NCBI GenBank assembly: GCA_017405375.1
Contig: JAFRAO010000003.1
Location: forward strand, 1-38,014
DNA length: 38,014 nucleotides
Source: a bacterium
Lineage (GTDB): Bacteria; Cyanobacteriota; Vampirovibrionia; Gastranaerophilales; Gastranaerophilaceae
Reading direction: 5' to 3'
The notes under the pieces are model-generated. The model had not been told where the DNA came from, did no database searches, and saw only the letters and a list, made by a program, of their open reading frames with translations. The position numbers and the translations under genes were made by a program. Numbering within the stretch: the stretch's first letter is position 1; every line of letters begins with the position of its first letter. Positions 7,557-14,940 of this stretch are shown here, piece after piece.

Positions 7557-8681
7557 TTAATCTGCTTTTGTTAAACCTTCTTGCTTAATTTTGTTAGGTG
7601 TTAATATTATATCTGTTTCACCTAAAAATAAAGCTCTTTCATAAAGTCGTCTTTGTGCCTTTTTATCATTGTCTACTTTATCAGCCTTTGTATAACTTAA
7701 AAATTTATCAGCTGCTCGTTCAAAATCTCCTTGTTGTAAAAAATTTACAACATCACTTTCTTTGAAATTTTTTATTCCTGAATTATATCTTAAATCTACT
7801 AATGCAACTAATTGTCCGACAGTAAGTTGTTGTCCTTCAGGTAAATATTTTTTAACATCATTTATATATTCATTTATTTTGCTATTAAAAAGAGGTTCTA
7901 TATCTTTTGGGGTTACTAATAATTTATTTTGATATGCACTATTTAAAAGATAACGTTTTTTATAATCTAATGTATTTGCATATTCTTCAAGTGTAAGATT
8001 TTCATTTTTACTTTTTGCTTGTTCAAAATCTCGTTTAATTGCTTGTACTTCCTTACTTTTTTCAGGAGGGTTAATAAAATGCATACCATGTGGTAAAGTT
8101 GGTATTTGTCTCTCAGTATCACCCGTAAGTTTATGTTTAACAGGTTTTGTTCCGTCTTCAAAAAATTTTATTACTGATTTTATAACATCTTTTTCTGTTT
8201 TTGTTAATTTTTTTAAATCAACTTTTTTTGATAAAATTTCTTTATTTTTGTAACTGTAAGATTTAGACTCAGTTAATAAACTATTTAATCTTTCTTCACC
8301 ATTTATAAAAAATTTTTCTCTTGATAATAACCATGCTGAATCATTATTATTTGCAAATTTATCATAAAGTTTTTTCATTTTAGGATTCTTTAAATATAAT
8401 TCTTTATCTAAATGCAAACACGCGTAATGATTTTCATCACATTGTATGGACTCGTTTAATAGTTCATCACAAGAAATTATTTTTTCAGCCTTTGTATTTT
8501 GTTCGGAATATAGCAATGGGTTTATGCAAAATTCTTTACTACAATCATATGAATAATTTGGGAATATAGCATCAGAACTTGCTTTTTCTGCTTGTTCATA
8601 CTTTATTCGTTTTGCAGAATTTTCAATTTTGGTTTTAATGTACGCTAAACCTGTTTTAGGCATGCCATAAGGTGGGGTCAT
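7557..8681 (-). CDS. Protein with a C-terminal phage-lysozyme-like (GH24) domain
   Basis: The last 200 of 374 residues look like a T4-lysozyme/GH24 muramidase. The recognisable parts are LTVGQLVALVDLRYNSGIKN at 286-305, then GDFERAADKFLSY at 318-330 and RRLYERALFL at 344-353. These match the usual LT..Q..ALvsf.YN.G and RR..E..lf segments. The likely catalytic Glu is E175 (FFEDG), with D188 and T195 as candidates for the other active-site positions, in a loop longer than in T4 lysozyme. The first 165 residues match nothing I know and there is no signal peptide. It could be a cell-wall hydrolase, a domesticated phage gene or an effector. AAAGGA lies about nine bases before the ATG. Confidence 0.65.
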   Translation of the reverse strand: MTPPYGMPKTGLAYIKTKIENSAKRIKYEQAEKASSDAIFPNYSYDCSKEFCINPLLYSEQNTKAEKIISCDELLNESIQCDENHYACLHLDKELYLKNPKMKKLYDKFANNNDSAWLLSREKFFINGEERLNSLLTESKSYSYKNKEILSKKVDLKKLTKTEKDVIKSVIKFFEDGTKPVKHKLTGDTERQIPTLPHGMHFINPPEKSKEVQAIKRDFEQAKSKNENLTLEEYANTLDYKKRYLLNSAYQNKLLVTPKDIEPLFNSKINEYINDVKKYLPEGQQLTVGQLVALVDLRYNSGIKNFKESDVVNFLQQGDFERAADKFLSYTKADKVDNDKKAQRRLYERALFLGETDIILTPNKIKQEGLTKAD

Positions 8682-8835
8682 GTTTTAATATCCTTTCTTT
8701 GATACGTGCTAATAAATTTAATAAGTTCAAAACCTATTATTCCCTATGTTTATATAAAGTATTTTTTATCTAAAAAATTGCCTAAAAACATAAAAAAATT
8801 TTATAAAAATTTACAGATAAAAACTTAAAACGATA

Positions 8836-9783
8836 TTAATCTTCAATACCATAATTTTTTAGCGTATTGGTAATCAATCTTTTTATTGCATCTTTATCAC
8901 GTTGTGAGCTTATTATTTTACAATTTCTACCATATCTCAAAAGTCTTCTGTATAATATTTCTTTGGGTTCTTGTTGATTAATAACCACCAAATTGTTTGT
9001 TAATGCTGAATCTATGATGTGCTCTCCGTTTCGCAAAACATAATTCTTTGCAAGTCTATTGCTTAATTCAAACACCGTTGTGCTTGCAAAATATTTATTC
9101 GTACAGCATTGGTGTAATTGCTCAATTTCGAGTATTTGCTTATCGTTTATTTCTATAAACTCATTGGATAATATAGAATAACACATTAAATTTATTCTTC
9201 CGTTTATAAATCTTACTTCTATCAAATCACAATTCGTTGTAACTTCTTGTGATTCTAAATTTAAATATTTTAATTTTATACGAAATGAATCATTACATAA
9301 TTTTTCATAAAATTTAATTTTTTCACGCTGAGCCTTGCTGGGTTTCGCTGTAACAGTCTTATTTTCCAATTCTATACTTGGTTCTTTTATGTTACTAAAC
9401 TCTTTTGGATAACGCATTTGAAGTTGATAAAAGAAATCTTGTAAATCTTCACTTAATTTTTGTTCAGGTACAGACTGCTGTAAATTATAAAAATATGCCA
9501 ATGCACAAATATCATCATAACTAAGTTTTAACTTAAACGGCAATTCTTTCACTTCATATTTACATTTATTACGTACAATCTTAATACCGGCACATTTTAA
9601 TGTCGTTAAATATTTGTATATTAATGAATTTGAATAAAAAACTTTATTCTCATACGGTTTTAATTTATCAAGACTCTTCAGGTACTCTATTATTTCAGGC
9701 ACGGAAGCAGGCCTTTTTATTAAAAACTTTAATGTTTCAAATACTCTATAAGCTGAATTTGATTTGTTTGTACTATTTTTCAT
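8836..9783 (-). CDS. WYL-domain-type transcriptional regulator, second of a pair
   Basis: A 315-residue protein with a winged-helix N-terminus (RVFETLKFLIKRPASVPEII), a middle WYL-like beta domain at about residues 160-230 (RIKLKYLN, then GRINLMCYSIL in place of the W-Y-L strand) and a C-terminal extension ending YGRNCKIISS...AIKRLITNTL. This is the layout of YafY/PafBC-type ligand-sensing regulators. The WYL triad itself is not conserved, so the ligand may differ. Its start overlaps the end of the upstream WYL gene by 11 bases, so the two are translationally coupled and may form a heterodimer, as PafB and PafC do. Confidence 0.7.
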   Translation of the reverse strand: MKNSTNKSNSAYRVFETLKFLIKRPASVPEIIEYLKSLDKLKPYENKVFYSNSLIYKYLTTLKCAGIKIVRNKCKYEVKELPFKLKLSYDDICALAYFYNLQQSVPEQKLSEDLQDFFYQLQMRYPKEFSNIKEPSIELENKTVTAKPSKAQREKIKFYEKLCNDSFRIKLKYLNLESQEVTTNCDLIEVRFINGRINLMCYSILSNEFIEINDKQILEIEQLHQCCTNKYFASTTVFELSNRLAKNYVLRNGEHIIDSALTNNLVVINQQEPKEILYRRLLRYGRNCKIISSQRDKDAIKRLITNTLKNYGIED

Positions 9784-10708
9784 ATATAGCTCGCATCCCT
9801 TTTAATATTGTTATTATTTTTTCTCTGAAAGATAAAGGTGATATTACAGTACAATCATCACCATAAGACAATATTTTTTGTATCATTTTAAACTCATTGT
9901 TACTTTCACATTCAACAATAATTCTATTATCTTCAATAACTTTTAGTTTCTCATCTGAAGATTTTTCATACCTTTGAAAAGCCATACCTTTCAACTCATA
10001 AATAATTGTCTGCGTACAATCAACAGTTTGCTGTTTTTGTAAATGGAATATTATTGGTGAAACTATCTTTGGTATGGATAAAAAAGCATTTTGTCCAAAA
10101 TTATAACAATACCCTGATATATAAAGTTTTTTACTCCTTACTTCTAAATCTTCCGCTAAAATTTTAATTTTTTCTAATTTACGAGGAGCTCTGTATAAAA
10201 AAGAAATTTCACAGTTTAATTCTTTTGCTTTAACCAAATCCTTATAAATAGCTTTGTCAATATTTTTTAACAAAGAAATACTGCGTAATTGTTCTGCAAT
10301 ATAGTCATTTTTGGAATAAATCGACAAACTATGAAATAATTTATCGAATTGCAATATTTCATAGCAATTTAAACAATTACATATTCTGTCATAGATTTTC
10401 CATAAAGATTTAACAATAGAAATACTGATATTTAATTCAAAAGGATTACTAAGCATATGATATTTATTACCATAAGATTTATCTGCTCTTGATATAATAC
10501 AGCCGGAATCACGTAATGATTTCAAATCATTTCTTAATGTATCTATTGAAAAGTCATTATACGGATACTTATGTATTTTAAAGTATTCATTAATCTCTTC
10601 GGCTGTTTTTGGAGATTCAAGTAGTAACGTAAACAAAACCAATAATCTAACACCTGTTAGATTTGTAAATTCCGGTTTTAATTTTTCTACATCTACAAGA
10701 TTTATCAT
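9773..10708 (-). CDS. WYL-domain-type transcriptional regulator, first of a pair
   Basis: About 311 residues. An HTH domain (GVRLLVLFTLLLESPKTAEEI, here with the DTLRNDLKSLRDSG recognition-helix segment typical of DeoR/YafY types) is followed by a WYL-like domain (CEISFLYRAP...LEVRSKKLYISGYC). The C-terminal segment ends LSYGDDCTVISPLSFREKI, like the WCX extension. The ATG at 10708 is preferred. The longer frame from TTG at 10744 would place its codons over the promoter -10 (TATAAT at 10732-10727). The gene is divergent from spmA and heads a two-gene operon. A role in regulating the spm genes or itself is an inference from position. Confidence 0.75.
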   Translation of the reverse strand: MINLVDVEKLKPEFTNLTGVRLLVLFTLLLESPKTAEEINEYFKIHKYPYNDFSIDTLRNDLKSLRDSGCIISRADKSYGNKYHMLSNPFELNISISIVKSLWKIYDRICNCLNCYEILQFDKLFHSLSIYSKNDYIAEQLRSISLLKNIDKAIYKDLVKAKELNCEISFLYRAPRKLEKIKILAEDLEVRSKKLYISGYCYNFGQNAFLSIPKIVSPIIFHLQKQQTVDCTQTIIYELKGMAFQRYEKSSDEKLKVIEDNRIIVECESNNEFKMIQKILSYGDDCTVISPLSFREKIITILKGMRAIYEK

Positions 10709-10726
10709 ATTTGTGTCTTTTGCAAA

Positions 10727-10754
10727 ATTATAACAGTTTTTCAATATAAAACAA
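10727..10754 (-). promoter_or_regulatory. Promoter of the WYL pair
   Basis: TTGTTT (10754-10749), 16 bases, TATAAT (10732-10727). It places the start of transcription about 12-15 bases before the ATG at 10708, which decides against the upstream TTG start. Confidence 0.55.
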
Positions 10755-10800
10755 AAAATTTTACAAAGTATTAAGTATTTAAGTTTAATAAATACTGCGA

Positions 10801-10806
10801 TATAAT
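10801..10806 (+). promoter_or_regulatory. -10 element abutting spmA
   Basis: TATAAT at 10801-10806 lies six bases before the spmA ATG, with a weak TTTAAG -35 at 17 bases. There is no Shine-Dalgarno sequence, so the mRNA is probably leaderless. Confidence 0.45.
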
Positions 10807-10812
10807 GAAGTT

Positions 10813-10998
10813 ATGAATTATATATTTTATTTTCTAATAGTTTTTTCATTGATATTTTCCATTTTTACAGGGAAAATACAAGATGTTACAAATGCTGTTA
10901 TATCAGGAACAGAGCTTGCCGTAAAAGTTGCATTTTCTTTAATCGGAATAATGTCTTTTTGGTTGGGTATAATGAGAATCGTTGAAAAATCAGGATAG
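10813..10998 (+). CDS. spmA: SpmA-like protein, N-terminal part, ends at in-frame TAG
   Basis: These 61 residues match the N-terminal third of SpmA (spore maturation protein A, a nucleoside-recognition/Gate-type membrane protein also found in non-spore-formers; function poorly known). Two membrane helices are visible, and LIGIMSFWLGIMRIVEKSG is the conserved segment. The frame stops at TAG (10996-10998). Reading on in the same frame gives LKIITKLIMPITRWLF, exactly where SpmA proteins continue, so a single codon interrupts an otherwise intact gene. TTG to TAG would be the simplest change. See the next entry and the findings. Confidence 0.7.
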   Translation: MNYIFYFLIVFSLIFSIFTGKIQDVTNAVISGTELAVKVAFSLIGIMSFWLGIMRIVEKSG

Positions 10999-11022
10999 TT
11001 AAAAATAATTACAAAATTAATA

Positions 11023-11397
11023 ATGCCAATTACGAGATGGTTGTTTAATGATGTTCCAAAAGACAATAAAGCAATAGGTGATATAACAATGAGTATTTCA
11101 GCTAATGCTATTGGATTAACAAATGCCGCTACACCTATCGGATTAAAAGCGATGAAAGAATTGCAAGAAATAAACAAGGATAAAAATTCCGCATCGGATT
11201 CAATGTGTATGTTTTTAGCGATGAATACTGCAGGGTTTCAAATCATTCCTGTTACCGTAATTGCTGTACTTGCCGGTATTGGGTATAAAAATCCTACTGA
11301 TATAATCATTCCTACATTAATTGTAACAAGTATTTCATTTTTATCTGCAATTTTTGCAGCTAAAATTCTTCAAAAGTATTGGAGGAATCAGTTATGA
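11023..11397 (+). CDS. spmA: SpmA-like protein, C-terminal part
   Basis: 124 residues continuing SpmA in the same frame as 10813-10998, beginning at the first ATG after the TAG. FNDVPKDNKAIGDITMSI, then NAIGLTNAATPIGLKAM and MFLAMNTAGFQIIP are the SpmA signatures. No Shine-Dalgarno sequence precedes this ATG, so it is either unread, read by reinitiation 24 bases after the stop, or made by read-through. The 3' end overlaps spmB by four bases (ATGA). The absence of further decay suggests a recent mutation, a sequence error or a tolerated stop. Confidence 0.7.
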   Translation: MPITRWLFNDVPKDNKAIGDITMSISANAIGLTNAATPIGLKAMKELQEINKDKNSASDSMCMFLAMNTAGFQIIPVTVIAVLAGIGYKNPTDIIIPTLIVTSISFLSAIFAAKILQKYWRNQL

Positions 11398-11933
11398 ACC
11401 TTCAAGAATTATTTAATACTATATCTGTTTGGATATTACCGGTTATTTTAATAGTAATTTTTACTTTTGCCATCATAAAAAAAGTTCCTGTTTATGAAAA
11501 TTTTATTGAAGGAGCAAAAGATGGTTTTGATGTGGCAATAAAAATTATCCCGTATTTAATTGCAATAATGGTAGGAATATCCTTGTTAAGAGCTTCAGGG
11601 TTTATAGAATTTTTAGGCAATACTTTCTCTTGTGTTTTTACACAATTATCAATACCGACAGATGTATTTCCGCTTTTTATAGTTCGCTCTTTATCAGGGT
11701 CTGCGGCTTTGGGGGTTTTTTCGGATATTGCAAATAATTTCGGACCTGACAGTTATGCCACAAAATTAGCAGCCATTGTTGTAGGAAGTTCGGAAACAAC
11801 ATTTTATGTTCTAACTGTCTATTTTGGTTCTGTTGGTATAAAAAAATTCAGATATGCTCTTTTAGCAGGTTTATTTGCTGATTTTATCGGTATAATGGCA
11901 GCAATTTTGGTAGCACATCATTTCTTTTTGTAG
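11394..11933 (+). CDS. spmB: SpmB-like membrane protein
   Basis: A 179-residue membrane protein of the SpmB family, partner of SpmA. Hydrophobic helices alternate with the family segments GAKDGFDVAIKIIPYLIAIM, FPLFIVRSLSGSAALG and VVGSSETTFYVLTVYFGSVG. In spore-formers SpmA/B affect spore-core dehydration; in other bacteria the pair is common and its role is unclear. The start is the ATG at 11394: GGAGGA lies seven bases upstream and the ATG overlaps the spmA stop as ATGA, a sign of translational coupling. The ATG at 11379 lacks a ribosome site. Its 3' end runs 50 bases into the convergent zinc-ribbon gene. Confidence 0.9.
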   Translation: MNLQELFNTISVWILPVILIVIFTFAIIKKVPVYENFIEGAKDGFDVAIKIIPYLIAIMVGISLLRASGFIEFLGNTFSCVFTQLSIPTDVFPLFIVRSLSGSAALGVFSDIANNFGPDSYATKLAAIVVGSSETTFYVLTVYFGSVGIKKFRYALLAGLFADFIGIMAAILVAHHFFL

Positions 11934-12276
11934 AGTTATCAACCCAGCATTGTGTTGTATAATGTTTTATTTCAGTTTGTGTTTCTTTTTGTACAAGTAC
12001 TGCATAATTTATATTAATAAAATCTATTGCGGATAATTTTTCCACAATATAATCTGAAGTACCGCAATTATGACAAAAATTATTTAAAGGTACGACTTTC
12101 CCATTTTTTATTGTTGCTTTTTCTTTTATTCCGCAACAAGAACATTTTACAATGTACCATTCATTTTCAATCAATGCTCCGCAATCAGGACAATATTCAA
12201 AAGTTTTATTAATATCAACATGACTATGCGTACATTTTTGTTGGACAAACAACTTTCTTAAAAAATTTAATATCAT
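11884..12276 (-). CDS. Small zinc-ribbon protein of unknown function
   Basis: 130 residues with metal-binding cysteine knuckles: CPDC (29-32), CSCC (45-48) and CHNC (68-71), enough for one or two zinc ribbons in the N-terminal two thirds. The C-terminal part shows no known motif. I do not recognise the family. The start is supported by GAGGT four bases before ATG. The last 17 codons overlap the 3' end of spmB on the other strand, so one of the two ends may be longer than needed, but both frames have good starts. Confidence 0.65.
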   Translation of the reverse strand: MILNFLRKLFVQQKCTHSHVDINKTFEYCPDCGALIENEWYIVKCSCCGIKEKATIKNGKVVPLNNFCHNCGTSDYIVEKLSAIDFININYAVLVQKETQTEIKHYTTQCWVDNSTKRNDVLPKLLPLYR

Positions 12277-12354
12277 AATTACCTCGATTGCATTTGTAGA
12301 ATTATCAAATCAGATGTAATTTATTTAATGACAATTTTTTAAAAGTCAAATTTT

Positions 12355-14877
12355 TTATTTTATTTTTTCCAATATAATAAATCCGTTCGCAGGTATATTG
12401 AGCATATTCTCTTTATTCGCAGAAATTGTTCTATTTTGGTTCAAATTTTTTCCGTTACCGCCATATTTTTTATCATTAGAATTTATTGTTTCTTTCCAAT
12501 CATAATTTTCAAAAATATAATTATTAAATTTATAGCCGGAAAATTGTTTATCACCGAAATTATATATACCTATAACTTCATTACCTTTAAAATCAAATCT
12601 TTTCAAAACTATAACCCTATTTTTTTCATCAATATGCGGAAACATATCATTTAAATATTCCATTTTGTGAACATCTTGCAAAGTAGGATTACGTTTTATT
12701 AAATCGCTCATTTCTTTTGAAAGATTGTAAATTCCATTAATTGTATGTTTTTGAGGTTCAATTTTTGAATTTATAAATGCATCTTTAAATTTGTAACCTT
12801 TTTCTTTTTCCAAATTTGGTTCATCTACTGCCTGATTTCTTGTAAATCTGAACGGATTAATTTCTCCATATTCATCGCCTTGAAACATCATTTTTGAACC
12901 GGGAGCCATAAATAACCATCCTATTGCAAGTTTATGCTTTTTTTGTGCTGTATCTGCTAATTTCTCAAATTCGCCTTTTGATAAATTTTCAATACCGTAT
13001 TTTGTACATATTTTTTTGTAATTATTGTTCCAATAATTTTTATCAAAGAAGTATGATTCACACAAATCATGTATTGCATCAAGTGCGCGTATTCTTCTTT
13101 CTGATGAAAGTTCATGTTTTTTAAATCTTAAATGCTTGTCCATGTTTAATTTATTATCAAGAATTTTTATCATTAATCTTGACCCTGAATCATTACCTAT
13201 TTCATCATGACTCAAAAAATATTTTGTTCCGCCAATATCCTTTGTGCAATTTGCAAAATCATGCATAGACGGATTCATACCCATAACCGGTTTGCTTACT
13301 AAAATAGATTCTAATGCATGTGAAAAATTAAAATCCCAATGCTCATTTCCGCCAATATTATACAACGATGTTTTATTTGCTAATGTACTCATTATTGATT
13401 TTATATGCTGTAAATTAAAATTATGAGGTAGCTCACTAAGTGTCAATTCTCTTGTTAAACCATCACCTGTTCTATGGTCCTCCCAATGAATAACCGTATG
13501 AGGAAAGTGAAATTTTATTTCCTGAGCAACTTGCTTCATTGTATGATTTGAATGCATTTCAGGTGTTTGGTCTGTTCTTAAAAAATCCACATGGTAATTA
13601 TCAACCCAATTCATTGCCATATTAACCAAATAATTCCGAACAAAAGAACGATATCTTAAATTTTTATCATCTAAATTAAAACTTTGTCCGCCCCAAAGAC
13701 CCGGCTTTACGTACGGACCTAATTCAGAAAGATAATTCCCCGAATATTTTTCTGTGTTTTTTATCCCATATACTCTGGCATCTTCTTGAGATGGACCATT
13801 TTTAAAAATATGACTCGGAACCCAATCCATACCAACGTTCAAATTTTTTGAATGCGCATAATTTATTAAATCTTTCAATGAATCATTTCTATATATTGCA
13901 TCTTCTTGACCTTTTTCACTTGCAATCCCACGTGAAACAGCATATTTATCTACCCCGTCATAACCCCAATTTTGCCCGTACGTACCTTCTACAGGCATTA
14001 TTAAAATTGCATTATATATACCATCTTTAGCTATTTTATCAATTTCTTTCTTTGCAGATTCTATATTCCCATTTTTCGTTAATGTCGATATATTTATTTC
14101 TTTTGCAATTAAATTTGATGGTAACATTAACTTTTTACCATCTTTTGTTATATTTGACAAACCTACTGTTTTTAGATACTCCATAGGCTTATTTGCTAAA
14201 TCCGATACACGATTAGAATTATTCCCTGATACCCATTCATCATCTGTCCATTGATACTCATTATTGTCATATACCTGCGACCAACTAAAAATATGTAATT
14301 GAGCTTTTGAAACAGGATCTTTTGTTTTGGTTATAATTTTACCATTCTTATCTTTTAAAATGAAACGATACATAGCATTATGATATGGAATTTTTACTGT
14401 TTTTTTAAATTCTCCGTCGCCTATTAGACTCATTTGTATAATTTGTGATTTATCATCATCTGTTTTTGAATCCAAATTCCATTCGCCGGCCCATTTATCT
14501 TTCAATCTTTCATTTTTAAACTGTAACGGTGTTAGTGAAACTTTATCTTGCGGATTTCTAATTTCTACTTCTACACTATATGCCTTTGGTGCCCAAAGTG
14601 AAAAAGAAACATTCTGTGAACCGTCAGGATTATTTTTTAACACATTCGTTCCTGCAAGTCTATGACTTTTTATACCAAAGCCAAAAGATATGTTTATCGC
14701 ACTTGCATAATTTTTAATACATTCTGATGATTCTTTACTAATATTTTCTGTATTTTTTGGAATAACTACGCAACTGCTTTTTTCATTTTTTTTAAATTCT
14801 TCACTCTTTTGAGAACAAAAACCTAAACAAGCCTTGCTTGTATTTAATTGAATATTTTTCATATAAACACTATCCAT
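12355..14877 (-). CDS. GH13 alpha-glucan enzyme, branching-enzyme-like
   Basis: An 840-residue alpha-amylase superfamily enzyme acting on alpha-1,4-glucans. Residues 64-205 resemble an N-terminal CBM48/isoamylase-type domain (VSFSLWAPKAYSVEVEI). The GH13 regions follow: region I DWVPSH at 351-356, region II VDFLRTDQ with nucleophile D436, region III IHWEDHR with acid/base E466, region IV FLSHDEIGND with D558. MFQGDEYGEINPFRF and a C-terminal beta domain complete it. The SHDE motif favours a glycogen branching enzyme (GlgB-like). The long N-terminal extension (1-63) and weak match elsewhere leave trehalohydrolase-like or other GH13 activities open. The ATG at 14862 is an alternative start. It lies 63 bases downstream of the acyl-CoA synthetase gene on the same strand. 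Confidence 0.8.
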   Translation of the reverse strand: MDSVYMKNIQLNTSKACLGFCSQKSEEFKKNEKSSCVVIPKNTENISKESSECIKNYASAINISFGFGIKSHRLAGTNVLKNNPDGSQNVSFSLWAPKAYSVEVEIRNPQDKVSLTPLQFKNERLKDKWAGEWNLDSKTDDDKSQIIQMSLIGDGEFKKTVKIPYHNAMYRFILKDKNGKIITKTKDPVSKAQLHIFSWSQVYDNNEYQWTDDEWVSGNNSNRVSDLANKPMEYLKTVGLSNITKDGKKLMLPSNLIAKEINISTLTKNGNIESAKKEIDKIAKDGIYNAILIMPVEGTYGQNWGYDGVDKYAVSRGIASEKGQEDAIYRNDSLKDLINYAHSKNLNVGMDWVPSHIFKNGPSQEDARVYGIKNTEKYSGNYLSELGPYVKPGLWGGQSFNLDDKNLRYRSFVRNYLVNMAMNWVDNYHVDFLRTDQTPEMHSNHTMKQVAQEIKFHFPHTVIHWEDHRTGDGLTRELTLSELPHNFNLQHIKSIMSTLANKTSLYNIGGNEHWDFNFSHALESILVSKPVMGMNPSMHDFANCTKDIGGTKYFLSHDEIGNDSGSRLMIKILDNKLNMDKHLRFKKHELSSERRIRALDAIHDLCESYFFDKNYWNNNYKKICTKYGIENLSKGEFEKLADTAQKKHKLAIGWLFMAPGSKMMFQGDEYGEINPFRFTRNQAVDEPNLEKEKGYKFKDAFINSKIEPQKHTINGIYNLSKEMSDLIKRNPTLQDVHKMEYLNDMFPHIDEKNRVIVLKRFDFKGNEVIGIYNFGDKQFSGYKFNNYIFENYDWKETINSNDKKYGGNGKNLNQNRTISANKENMLNIPANGFIILEKIK

Positions 14878-14940
14878 TCTACAAATATATTTTACTATAT
14901 TTTTTTATTAATTTGCACACATTTCACATTTTTAAACTTT

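Noticed and set aside
10709..10744. TTG start for the first WYL gene
   Set aside because: The codons would overlap the -10 element TATAAT; the ATG at 10708 fits the promoter.
10996..10998. TAG as a recoded sense codon
   Set aside because: TAG ends several clearly complete genes here (cysE, spmB, the 25413-26447 gene and the second prepilin), so general reassignment is not supported.
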